Source: an uncultured Bacilli bacterium (lineage in GTDB: Bacteria > Bacillota_I > Bacilli_A > RF39 > UBA660). From it: a DNA stretch of 64,000 nucleotides. Both the position numbers and the translations under genes were made by a program. The stretch lies in NCBI GenBank assembly GCA_949425635.1, contig CASPWD010000003.1, positions 124,001-188,000 on the forward strand, written 5' to 3'. Of the stretch, positions 51,065-59,374 are shown piece by piece. Within the stretch, counting starts at the first letter, position 1, and each line of letters begins with the position of its first letter. The notes under the pieces were generated by a model. That model was not told the origin of the DNA. It did no database searches and saw only the letters and a list, made by a program, of their open reading frames with translations.

Positions 51065-54000
51065 TTGAATAGGTTAAATGAGGCATTAGAAGTGCATGAT
51101 GATTTAAATCCAGTATTATGGGATGATATGGAATTAAAAGATGATGTTAAATCAAAATTATTAGAAATTGCAAATACTTTTATTGAAGGATTAGATTTTC
51201 CTATAAATGTCGCTGACATAAGATTTTTAGGCTCAAATGCAAGTTATAATTATAATGAACATTCTGATATAGATTTACATATTATAACTAATTTTGATTT
51301 AATTTATGTGGATAAAGATATATTACAACAATTATATAATGCAAGTAAGAATAGTTTTAATAATAATCACGATATAACTATAAAAGGTATCCCAGTTGAA
51401 CTTTATATTGAAGATATGAATAGTATGAATGCTACAAATGGTTCTTATAGTTTATTAAATGACGAGTGGATAAAGGTTCCAGAGCCAATCAATTATGATA
51501 TACCAGATTACTCTGAGGATTTACAGGAAATGATTAATGAAGTGGAAGAGGTATTATTATCTACCGATAAAGAAGAAGTTGAAGAATTGATAAATAGAAT
51601 TTATTTAGGTAGAAAAGATGGTTTGGCAGAAGATGGAGAAGCAAGTATAGGAAATCTTGTATTCAAAGAATTAAGAAATATGGATTTAATTGAGAAATTA
51701 AAAAATAGATTTAATGAACTAGAAAGTGTAGAGTTGACACTTGAAAATAAATTAGAAGAAGATTTAGAAGATACTCAAGAGAACAGTGATTTGATAACAC
51801 AAAAAGAAATTGAGTATAGAGAGTATATAGATACTCATATTGAAAATGTCAAAAAGGCTTATGATAGGATAGTAAAACAATATGCAGAAGATTATTTAAC
51901 TGCAAATCAAATAAAGCAACTAGAGGATAATCTAAGTAAACATGATGAAGATAAAAATATACCTTCTATATTTGACACATATAGAAGAAATCACTACCCA
52001 ATAAATGATGAAGAGAAAGAAGCAGCAGAAGAAGATTATGACATTGCATGGCATTATCATAAGACACACAATCCACATCATTGGGAATATTGGTTGAATA
52101 GTGCTGAGGAATTTGCACAAGATATAGATGAAGATGCAATGAAATTAGCATATTTTGAAATGTTATGTGATTGGTTGTCTTTTGGGTTTAGAAAAGAAGA
52201 AACATCTGCAACTGGAGAATCAACTGAATTTAAAGTATGGTATGGTGAGGCAAAAAAGAATATAAAAATACACCCACAATTACAGAATTGGTTTAATAAA
52301 ATTGTTGAAGATATTATGAGTTTTATTGATGAAAATAAAGACACACTATACACAGAAAATAAAAAACACTTGACAAAAGTTGAAAGTTGTAGTATAATTA
52401 ATGAGGAAAATGTAGATGTTAATAATAGAAAGGTAGGTGAAAATGAAATGACAGAGGTAGATAAACAAAAAGAATTAAAAAGAATGCAAGAATGGGTAAA
52501 TACAATACTTGAGGGAAGAAAATTAGAAGAAAGCTCAATGAGCAAAGTTGCAGAATATATATCACATTATCAAGTTGGATTTATAACTGCATTTAGACAA
52601 GGAAATACTAAATCAACAAATCAAGATAGAAACCATGATTTAAAACTTGATATTATACAAGACTTAAATAAAACTAAATTATCCTATATAAAAGTTGATG
52701 GCACTTATCCAGAAACTAAACTTGATAAAGATGGAAATCCTATTGATGGAGAGTTTATACAAATATTTGAAGAAACTTTTGCAATAATAAATGACCAATA
52801 TGATTCAAATGATTTTATTAAGATAATGTCTAATCTATGTGGAAAGTATGACCAAGATAGTGTTTTAATAGTATTCCCACCAACAAATAGCCAAAAGAAA
52901 ATTGAAGATAATGTAACTGCAGCAGAGTATAATAAAGATGGTAAACAAGTTGCAACATATAAAGGATTTACTGTTAGTGTATATGATAAATATAAAGATA
53001 AGAATACAGATATTGAAGAATACTATACAAAAGTTGGAAATAAGAAATTAAGTTTCACAAATAGACAAGAAGTATCTGAAAGTATTGATAAAGAACCCAA
53101 ATTCGATATATATACTTATAGACTAAAGAAACAAGGTAATTTAGGTGGTATGTTAGAAGCACAAAGAAAACATTATTTTGTTGAAGCTTTATTAAAAGAG
53201 TATAGTAAGGAGAAATTACAAGAAATGAATTATACAGAATACAAAGAAAAAGAAGATTTTACTTATGACTTTGAAGTAGAAGTACCATTAAAACTAACAC
53301 AAGAAAGTGATTTAGATACTATCGAAGATAAACAAGGTAATGATATAGAAATGGATATTGATTATGATAGCTTATATGATTCTTTTGTAGATGCAGAAGA
53401 GATAATAAAAGAACTATTCAATGATGAAGACTATTTAAAAGAAATCTTCCCAAATGTAGGAAGAGGAAGGGTATATCCAGAATTAGTTTATATTGAAGAA
53501 GATAGTATGAAATTAAATATAGGATTTAGTGATGTAGTTGACCCTGTAGAAAAAGGAAATGACATACATTTAGATGAGAAAGAAATTAAATCTCAAATCA
53601 AAGACCTTGTAGAATCTGTTATAGATAATATAGGTTATATAGATGCTAAGCAATCTTATGAAGAATATTCTGGTTATACAGATGAAGATGGTGACCCAAT
53701 ATACGATACAGAATATTCAGATGAAAGTATATTATTTAGAATAGAATTAAATGGGGAAATAAAGATACAATCATTAGTAACTAAAGTAACAGAGAATAAG
53801 AAATTAGAAGAATCTAATTTAAGTAGAATATTTAATCATTATAAGAATGACCCATTTATAGTAATTAGTGCTGAAAGAACACCAGAAAAAGATGAAACAG
53901 AAGAACAAGCAAAGCAAAAAAATAAAAAAAATACACTATCATTAAAGAATGATATTAGAAGTGCAGGATTTGGTTATATTCCAGTTGACGGTGGCTGGAA

Positions 54001-54823
54001 AGAAGATGGTATTGTATCAACTGAAGCATCATTCTTTATCCCAAAGCCAAGTGGTATAGATTATAGTGATTTCTTTGATTGGGGAATTGAAATGTGTAAG
54101 AAATATGGACAGTATGCAGTTTTAATTAGTAATGGAGAAGGGAATATTGCTTACTATACACAAGAAGGAAATGTAGATATGGAGTTTAAAGGTGGTATTT
54201 CATTTAATAAAAATACAATAGACAAAAATATAGATGACGATGGTGGTGTTGGTGGATTTACATCATTGAATAAGAAAAACCCAAATAAAAACTTCCAATT
54301 ACAACAATTAAAGATAGATAAAAATATTATAAATAATCTAGCAAAAGAAAATGCTAAATGTGATGTATTAAAACTATATGCAGATGAGTTTAAAACATTT
54401 ACAGAAGAAGATATACAAACTCTTATAAATACTCTTTATAATAGTAAATTAGATTTAAGCAAGGATAGTGGAAATGCTGAGTTGGATGACTGTAAGTTAT
54501 CATATAGTAAAACAAATGATGGTATTCAAATTTCTTTGAGAGAAAGCAAAGATTTAATTAGATATAAAAATTATTCTCAAAAAGACTATATGTTTAATAA
54601 AAGCTATTCTAATAAAATTAAAATAGAGGAGAATGATACAAACTTTGATATATTATCTAAATATAAAAATGCCGATTATGGATTTATACAAGATAGAGAT
54701 TTAGAATTTATTGTAGAAACATTATATGGAAAAGGAACAAAACTTAATGAAGGTATAAATGATTATGGTGATTTAAAGTTAGAATATAAGCTTGGTAAGA
54801 TAATAAGTTTAGAGCAAAAATAA
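51065..54823 (+). CDS. giant head-region polyprotein with nucleotidyltransferase
   Basis: 1252 residues from TTG 51065, AAAGGAGG upstream. Residues about 45-85 hold a polymerase-beta-type nucleotidyltransferase signature (FLGSNASYNYNEHSDIDLHI). Residues about 255-345 (SKHDEDKN ... AWHYHKTHNPHHWEYW) resemble the DUF5662-type His-rich phage domain. Two copies of a related domain follow at about 495-600 and 925-1050 (FITAFRQGNTKSTNQDRNH; VISAERTPEKDETEE), both with an N-x-x-L-x-x-D-I and Y-I-x-V-D-G layout like DUF3293-type proteins. Linkers RKLEE|SS and NKKLEE|SN precede these copies. A complete promoter and ribosome site lie inside the gene at 52370-52448, so it looks like a fusion of genes. 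An injected effector function is inference. Confidence 0.8.
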   Translation: MNRLNEALEVHDDLNPVLWDDMELKDDVKSKLLEIANTFIEGLDFPINVADIRFLGSNASYNYNEHSDIDLHIITNFDLIYVDKDILQQLYNASKNSFNNNHDITIKGIPVELYIEDMNSMNATNGSYSLLNDEWIKVPEPINYDIPDYSEDLQEMINEVEEVLLSTDKEEVEELINRIYLGRKDGLAEDGEASIGNLVFKELRNMDLIEKLKNRFNELESVELTLENKLEEDLEDTQENSDLITQKEIEYREYIDTHIENVKKAYDRIVKQYAEDYLTANQIKQLEDNLSKHDEDKNIPSIFDTYRRNHYPINDEEKEAAEEDYDIAWHYHKTHNPHHWEYWLNSAEEFAQDIDEDAMKLAYFEMLCDWLSFGFRKEETSATGESTEFKVWYGEAKKNIKIHPQLQNWFNKIVEDIMSFIDENKDTLYTENKKHLTKVESCSIINEENVDVNNRKVGENEMTEVDKQKELKRMQEWVNTILEGRKLEESSMSKVAEYISHYQVGFITAFRQGNTKSTNQDRNHDLKLDIIQDLNKTKLSYIKVDGTYPETKLDKDGNPIDGEFIQIFEETFAIINDQYDSNDFIKIMSNLCGKYDQDSVLIVFPPTNSQKKIEDNVTAAEYNKDGKQVATYKGFTVSVYDKYKDKNTDIEEYYTKVGNKKLSFTNRQEVSESIDKEPKFDIYTYRLKKQGNLGGMLEAQRKHYFVEALLKEYSKEKLQEMNYTEYKEKEDFTYDFEVEVPLKLTQESDLDTIEDKQGNDIEMDIDYDSLYDSFVDAEEIIKELFNDEDYLKEIFPNVGRGRVYPELVYIEEDSMKLNIGFSDVVDPVEKGNDIHLDEKEIKSQIKDLVESVIDNIGYIDAKQSYEEYSGYTDEDGDPIYDTEYSDESILFRIELNGEIKIQSLVTKVTENKKLEESNLSRIFNHYKNDPFIVISAERTPEKDETEEQAKQKNKKNTLSLKNDIRSAGFGYIPVDGGWKEDGIVSTEASFFIPKPSGIDYSDFFDWGIEMCKKYGQYAVLISNGEGNIAYYTQEGNVDMEFKGGISFNKNTIDKNIDDDGGVGGFTSLNKKNPNKNFQLQQLKIDKNIINNLAKENAKCDVLKLYADEFKTFTEEDIQTLINTLYNSKLDLSKDSGNAELDDCKLSYSKTNDGIQISLRESKDLIRYKNYSQKDYMFNKSYSNKIKIEENDTNFDILSKYKNADYGFIQDRDLEFIVETLYGKGTKLNEGINDYGDLKLEYKLGKIISLEQK
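52370..52398 (+). promoter_or_regulatory. promoter-like sequence inside the polyprotein gene
   Basis: TTGACA, 17-bp spacer AAAGTTGAAAGTTGTAG, TATAAT, inside the ORF. The spacer matches the common class at 12 of 17 positions. GGTAGGTG and an in-frame ATG at about 52448 follow. It could express the C-terminal two thirds separately. Confidence 0.6.
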
Positions 54824-54848
54824 AAGAGAAGATTAAATCTTCTCTTTT
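54822..54848. terminator. bidirectional terminator
   Basis: AAAAGAGAAGA and TCTTCTCTTTT pair perfectly over 11 bp with a 5-nt loop. It sits between convergent genes (plus-strand stop at 54823, minus-strand stop at 54851), with A and T runs serving both strands. Confidence 0.92.
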
Positions 54849-54850
54849 AT

Positions 54851-55258
54851 TTATCCTACTAATTTAATTTTAACATTTCCTTTTACAACTTTTTCTGTTA
54901 AATATTTTTTATATGTTTCTTCTGAATTATCTTCAATAAATCTTTCTTTGTCAAATTCTTTCTTTGTGTATGGTCTTGTTAAGACTGCGTCTACACATTT
55001 ACCATTAAGTTCATCTATATCTTGATAATTCATTCCTTCATATAATACTTTTTTACCACTATCAATTATTTCATTATTTAGGTCTATTTTGTTCATTAAT
55101 TCTGCATATTCAATAAGTGCTTCATTATTAGGATTACTTTCTAATATTTGTTTTAACATATCTCTTATTTGAATATTCTCATAACTTGCATTATCTACCT
55201 TTTCAAATTCTTTTGATACATCTACCTTTGATGCATCTATTTCTACTTTCTTTGCCAT
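54851..55258 (-). CDS. hypothetical minus-strand protein
   Basis: 135 residues from the ATG at 55258, with AAGGAGG about 9 bases upstream; the longer track start lies in the ribosome site. Acidic, helical, starting MAKKVEIDASKVDVSKEFEK. No domain is recognised. It has its own consensus promoter and faces the giant polyprotein gene across a shared terminator. Confidence 0.8.
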   Translation of the reverse strand: MAKKVEIDASKVDVSKEFEKVDNASYENIQIRDMLKQILESNPNNEALIEYAELMNKIDLNNEIIDSGKKVLYEGMNYQDIDELNGKCVDAVLTRPYTKKEFDKERFIEDNSEETYKKYLTEKVVKGNVKIKLVG

Positions 55259-55292
55259 AATTAGCAACCTCCTTATTATTTAATTTATAATT

Positions 55293-55321
55293 ATAATACT
55301 ATAAGTTTTAAAATATGTCAA
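55293..55321 (-). promoter_or_regulatory. sigma70-type promoter, minus strand
   Basis: Reading the minus strand: TTGACA, TATTTTAAAACTTATAG, TATTAT. The spacer is identical to the plus-strand copies. Confidence 0.9.
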
Positions 55322-55335
55322 GTATTTTTAGAAAT

Positions 55336-55764
55336 TTATTTTAAGTTTTCTAACCAACTTTTTGCATATTTTTTACCTATACTCTTACCCATTACATAAG
55401 CATAAGGTAAGAGTATATTGTGTCTATAATTTAAAACATCTTGTGAGCATTTAACACTACTAATTATATCTGTATTACAAGGATGATATATTGATAATGT
55501 TCCAAAATTCATTATTTTATATTCAAATTCTGTATTATTTAAAATTGGGTTTAATATATTTTCTAGTTCCTTTTTAAGTGCTTTGAATTGTTCATTATCA
55601 TTTAATTTATTAACATCTGCAATTCTTTTATATTCACTTAAATTATAATTTACTTTAAATTCTAATAAAGCAATTTCATTTAATATAAATATTATTGCAT
55701 CCTTTTGTTTTTCGATTTCATTTAGTTTTTCTTTTTCATTTTCATCCAATTTTATAAATTCCAT
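55336..55764 (-). CDS. hypothetical minus-strand protein
   Basis: 142 residues, ATG with AAAGGAG 8 bases upstream. The helical N-terminal half is coiled-coil-like (ENEKEKLNEIEKQKDAIIFILNEI). The C-terminus has YHPCNTDIISSVKCSQDVLNYRHN. Function unknown. Its own promoter is at 55810-55838. Confidence 0.8.
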   Translation of the reverse strand: MEFIKLDENEKEKLNEIEKQKDAIIFILNEIALLEFKVNYNLSEYKRIADVNKLNDNEQFKALKKELENILNPILNNTEFEYKIMNFGTLSIYHPCNTDIISSVKCSQDVLNYRHNILLPYAYVMGKSIGKKYAKSWLENLK

Positions 55765-55809
55765 AATAAATATCTCCTTTAAAAACTATTATTTACTTAC
55801 TATGCCTAT

Positions 55810-55838
55810 ATTATACTATAAGTTTTAAAATATGTCAA
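55810..55838 (-). promoter_or_regulatory. sigma70-type promoter, minus strand
   Basis: Minus strand: TTGACA, TATTTTAAAACTTATAG, TATAAT, identical to the 506 copy. Confidence 0.93.
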
Positions 55839-55882
55839 GTATTTTTTAAAATTTTATAAACCTTATTTATTATTATGTCTTT

Positions 55883-55899
55883 GTAAAATATTAATGAGG
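55883..55899 (+). promoter_or_regulatory. late-promoter-like motif GTAAAATATTAATGAGG
   Basis: Exact copy, diverging from the minus-strand promoter at 55838 and 46 bases before ATG 55929. It appears to open the distal fibre unit. Confidence 0.75.
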
Positions 55900-55928
55900 A
55901 GATTGTTATCCAGAAAGGAGATTTAAGT

Positions 55929-56114
55929 ATGTTTGTATATCTAAATGATGGCAGAAAAGTAAATATGATGTGGGTTATGTCATATTACCAAGATAAAAAT
56001 ATAGTTATCTATGATATGATAAAAGGTCAGACATTAAAGATAGAGGAAGTTTTTAAAACAGAAGACGAAGCAAAAGCAAGAGTAGTTGAACTGGATGGTA
56101 ACTATGTAATTTAA
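55929..56114 (+). CDS. hypothetical small protein
   Basis: 61 residues, alpha-beta (MFVYLNDGRKVNMMWVMSYYQ). AAAGGAG precedes it. First gene after the late motif and therefore likely virion-related. No family is recognised. Confidence 0.72.
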   Translation: MFVYLNDGRKVNMMWVMSYYQDKNIVIYDMIKGQTLKIEEVFKTEDEAKARVVELDGNYVI

Positions 56115-56127
56115 GGAGGAAATAGAT

Positions 56128-56631
56128 ATGTCAATAAAATATAAAAAAGTAAATCCATCTGAATTTATAGATATTGGTGATATACTTATGGTTTCTCCTA
56201 AAAATCAGAGGGTAACAAAAGCTATTAGAGATAGACATGGAATAAATGAAAGACTTGTTGTAGGTGTTGTTACTAAATCTGATAATACTACTCCTATGCC
56301 TATATTAGTTGATGGTGGTTTATCAAAATCTACTGAAAGAGTTACTATACATGGTGGTAATAGTAAAATAAGTATAATACCATTAATAGGAGGAAGCTCT
56401 GAATCTAACCCTAGAGAATTTGTTGAAATTGAAACAAATGGAATTGAAACTGTTGGAATTGACGATAAAAGAGTAGCGATAGGAGATAAGCTGACTATAA
56501 GTAGATTTACAGCAGGAAAAGCAGAAAGAAGAAAAATATCTAATACAAATCCATCAGGTGGAAGAAGTATAGGAAAAGTAATAAATAAAATAGACAAAGA
56601 GCATGTAAATGTTCTTTTGAATATAGAGTAA
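56128..56631 (+). CDS. probable structural decoration protein
   Basis: 167 residues, all-beta by eye, Gly/Ser-rich (LIGGSSESNPREFVEIETNG). The segment SEFIDIGDILMVSPKNQRVTKA ... LVVGVVT resembles the YGDIVxLxxDGxV ... GV fold of capsid decoration or appendage proteins. AAGGAGG precedes it. It may coat the head or cap a fibre. Confidence 0.68.
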   Translation: MSIKYKKVNPSEFIDIGDILMVSPKNQRVTKAIRDRHGINERLVVGVVTKSDNTTPMPILVDGGLSKSTERVTIHGGNSKISIIPLIGGSSESNPREFVEIETNGIETVGIDDKRVAIGDKLTISRFTAGKAERRKISNTNPSGGRSIGKVINKIDKEHVNVLLNIE

Positions 56632-56648
56632 AGGAGGAATTATATAAG

Positions 56649-57896
56649 ATGGCAACAAGTGAAAATATAGATGCAAGATTGCAGAGAGTAGAATCTTCTG
56701 TTTCAAGTTTAAACTCTAATTTAAACAAGTCAAAAACAGATATATCAAAAAATAAAACAAACATAGAACAAAATAAAACAGATATAGATACTTTAAAATC
56801 AGATGTTTCTAAAAATGCAAATGATATATCTATAATGAAAGTTGACCAAACAAATACAAATGCTGATGTTAGACTACTAAAAACTAATGTATCTAATATA
56901 AATGAAGATATAGTTGATTTAGCAAATCACGTTGACTATGTAGATGAAAAACATGATAATCTTGAAAAGAAGCATACAGAAGAAATCACAGTTGTAAATG
57001 ATGAAATTGTTAATATCTATAAAGGAATTACAAAAATTGAAGATACAGTAAATGAAATAAAAAATAATGGTGTGCCAAACAGACCACCATACCCAAATTG
57101 GGGTTGTGGATGTATGCCACCACAACCACCAGAAGAACCTGAGGAACCTGTATTACCTGAAAATGCTACAATACTAGATAAATTAGTTGCAGATTATTTA
57201 AAAGAACAGATAGGTAATGTATTATGTACTATAATACCAAGACATGATATTTCTTCAAATTGGACATTAAATGACCCAGTTTTGACAATGGGAGAATATG
57301 GTGTTGAAGATGATACTCATAGAATTAAAAGAGGTGATGGTACTTCTAAATGGTCAGAACTACCTTATGAAACATTTGGTATTGAGAGTATAGTTGCTGA
57401 TAAAGCATCTGATATTAGATACGATAATTCAGAAAGTGGATTACAAAAGTTTAATGTACAAGATGTATTAGATTTCTTAATTAAAACAGATGAAGAATTT
57501 GCTAAAAAATTTGATAAGAAAGAAGATATATCAAATCGTAAAGATGATTTATCTAATACAGATAATGTAAATAGTAATTCATATCCTACAACAAAAGCAG
57601 TTGTAGATTATGTAAGAGATGTTGTAAATGATTTACCAAGTGTTGACCCAGATGACCCAAATCATACAGGAAATTGCTTACCAGAAGTTGAGGATACAAC
57701 AAAAGATTATACATTACAAAATATTCAAGGTGAAACTAAATGGGTTGAAAATGCAAGTGGTTCTATACAGGATATCGCTGCATTACAACAAAAGATAGAT
57801 GACCAACAAATAGAAATAAATACATTAAAATCAGACCTACAAGCATTACAAAACAGGTTTGATAGTTTAATAGATTTGAATGAGGAGGAATTTTAG
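56649..57896 (+). CDS. tail fibre with coiled-coil stalk and Mtd-like segment
   Basis: 415 residues. A long coiled coil (about 1-135, LNSNLNKSKTDISKNKTNI) is followed by a proline-rich hinge (PQPPEEPEEPVLPE). Then comes NDPVLTMGEYGVEDDTHRIKR with RGDGTSKWSELPY, which matches the N-terminal lattice domain of Mtd-type receptor-binding proteins. A second coiled coil ends in LIDLNEEEF. It probably is a trimeric fibre whose C-terminal end connects with the neighbouring fibre genes. Confidence 0.82.
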   Translation: MATSENIDARLQRVESSVSSLNSNLNKSKTDISKNKTNIEQNKTDIDTLKSDVSKNANDISIMKVDQTNTNADVRLLKTNVSNINEDIVDLANHVDYVDEKHDNLEKKHTEEITVVNDEIVNIYKGITKIEDTVNEIKNNGVPNRPPYPNWGCGCMPPQPPEEPEEPVLPENATILDKLVADYLKEQIGNVLCTIIPRHDISSNWTLNDPVLTMGEYGVEDDTHRIKRGDGTSKWSELPYETFGIESIVADKASDIRYDNSESGLQKFNVQDVLDFLIKTDEEFAKKFDKKEDISNRKDDLSNTDNVNSNSYPTTKAVVDYVRDVVNDLPSVDPDDPNHTGNCLPEVEDTTKDYTLQNIQGETKWVENASGSIQDIAALQQKIDDQQIEINTLKSDLQALQNRFDSLIDLNEEEF

Positions 57897-57898
57897 AG

Positions 57899-59353
57899 AT
57901 GGCTAATGGATTATTAGAAAAGAAAAATTTGGAAGATATCGCAGCTGCGATTCGTGTAAAAAATGGAAAAACAGAAGTAAAGTACAAGCCAAGTCAAATG
58001 GCAGATGCTATTATGGAAATAAAAACAGGTGGTAGTATAATTGTTTCAAATGAGGTAAGTGAGGTACACATAGTAGACGGTAAAACTACAATAAATGTAC
58101 CCAAGACTGAAAAAGAACCAGAGGTAGGAGATTATATTGTAGCACAAACTAGGAATGGTAACGATTATGATGCTGCAGTATTTAGGATAGATGCTGTTGA
58201 TAAAGATACAGATGCTGATAATTATATATGTTCAGTAACAGTAAGTGATACACTTGATGTTATTGGTGTAGATTCAAGTGATGCAACAGCATTAGCAACA
58301 GATATTATGAAAGGTAAAACTGCTTATGTAAATAATGAAAAAGTAACTGGTACTTTAGAAGCTTTAGTAGGAAAAGATTTAAAAGTTAAGTCTGTAACTA
58401 AAGGGATTGGAGATGCTGGTCCTGGTGGTTCTACTGTTACTTATAGCGACATTAATGTAACTTTTACAAATGATTTAACAGCATCTCAAGTAATTAATTC
58501 TACAACAAGAACAATAGAAACATCTATTGATTACAGTGATATAGCAACAGCAATAGACTTAAAAGCAGGAGACATTGTTACAGGAAAAACAGTATTAGGT
58601 ATTGCAGGTGCTGGTGGTGCTGCAGGTGGTATTGATACAACTGATGCAAATGCAACAGCAGATAATATTGAAAGCGGAAAAACAGCTTATGTAAATGGAG
58701 CTAAAATAACTGGTACTCTTTCTTTATTAAGTGGAAAAGTTGCTTCTGATAATGCAAGTGCTGTAATAAATGATGCTAAAGATGGATTAACAGTTGAATT
58801 AGGAAAAACAACTAAATCAATACTAGCAGCAAATTCAGCATTAAAATCAGATATATCATTTACAGATATAAATACTGCTTTAACAGCAGGAGGTATTGGT
58901 GTAAATGCAACTGATATTGCTCAAGGTAAAACTATTTTAGGTGTTGCAGGTACATTTACAAGTGATGCTAATGCTGTAGCTGCAAATATGGTAAAAGATA
59001 AAACAGCTTATGTAAATGGTGTTAAAGTTACAGGTACAATGAAAGAAGTAACAGGAACAACTGGTAAACTTATAAATAAAACAACAACTGAAACTGACAA
59101 ATTAGTATTTACACCAGAAAATAATGGTTATGTTGAAACTTCATCTGAATTACACATTTTAAATACAGATTTAGTAACAACTTTAGGATTAACAGCAAAT
59201 AAAATAGCAAAAGGAACAACTATTTTAGGTGTTGAAGGAACATTTGAAGCAACAACAGAAAAAGAAGATAAAATTACAGAATTAACAAATAAAGTTGCTG
59301 AATTACAAGCAATTATAGACGGATACGAAGACTTAAATGAGGTACAATTCTAG
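57899..59353 (+). CDS. tail fibre with GKTAYVNG repeats
   Basis: 484 residues. The N-terminus MANGLLEKKNLEDIAAAIR is shared with the next gene. The body is an array of units with the pattern D-A-x-A-x-x-I-x-x-GKTAYVNGxKVTGT, at least three clear copies, alternating with GKTILGVAGTF-type units. A short coiled coil ends in YEDLNEVQF, close to the end of the preceding protein. Such arrays form repeating beta shafts in Firmicutes phage fibres. Confidence 0.85.
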   Translation: MANGLLEKKNLEDIAAAIRVKNGKTEVKYKPSQMADAIMEIKTGGSIIVSNEVSEVHIVDGKTTINVPKTEKEPEVGDYIVAQTRNGNDYDAAVFRIDAVDKDTDADNYICSVTVSDTLDVIGVDSSDATALATDIMKGKTAYVNNEKVTGTLEALVGKDLKVKSVTKGIGDAGPGGSTVTYSDINVTFTNDLTASQVINSTTRTIETSIDYSDIATAIDLKAGDIVTGKTVLGIAGAGGAAGGIDTTDANATADNIESGKTAYVNGAKITGTLSLLSGKVASDNASAVINDAKDGLTVELGKTTKSILAANSALKSDISFTDINTALTAGGIGVNATDIAQGKTILGVAGTFTSDANAVAANMVKDKTAYVNGVKVTGTMKEVTGTTGKLINKTTTETDKLVFTPENNGYVETSSELHILNTDLVTTLGLTANKIAKGTTILGVEGTFEATTEKEDKITELTNKVAELQAIIDGYEDLNEVQF

Positions 59354-59374
59354 TAAAGAAGGAGTTAATAGATT

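Noticed and set aside
54851-55838. Minus-strand ORFs elsewhere in the track (for example 15268-15642 and 52078-52545)
   Set aside because: They lie inside strong plus-strand genes, lack ribosome sites and have the Leu/Ile/Ser/Phe-rich make-up of antisense reading. Only the two genes at 54851-55764 have promoters and ribosome sites.
56649-57896. A diversity-generating retroelement linked to the Mtd-like fibre
   Set aside because: Only the N-terminal lattice-type segment resembles Mtd. No reverse transcriptase or template/variable repeat pair is visible in the window.
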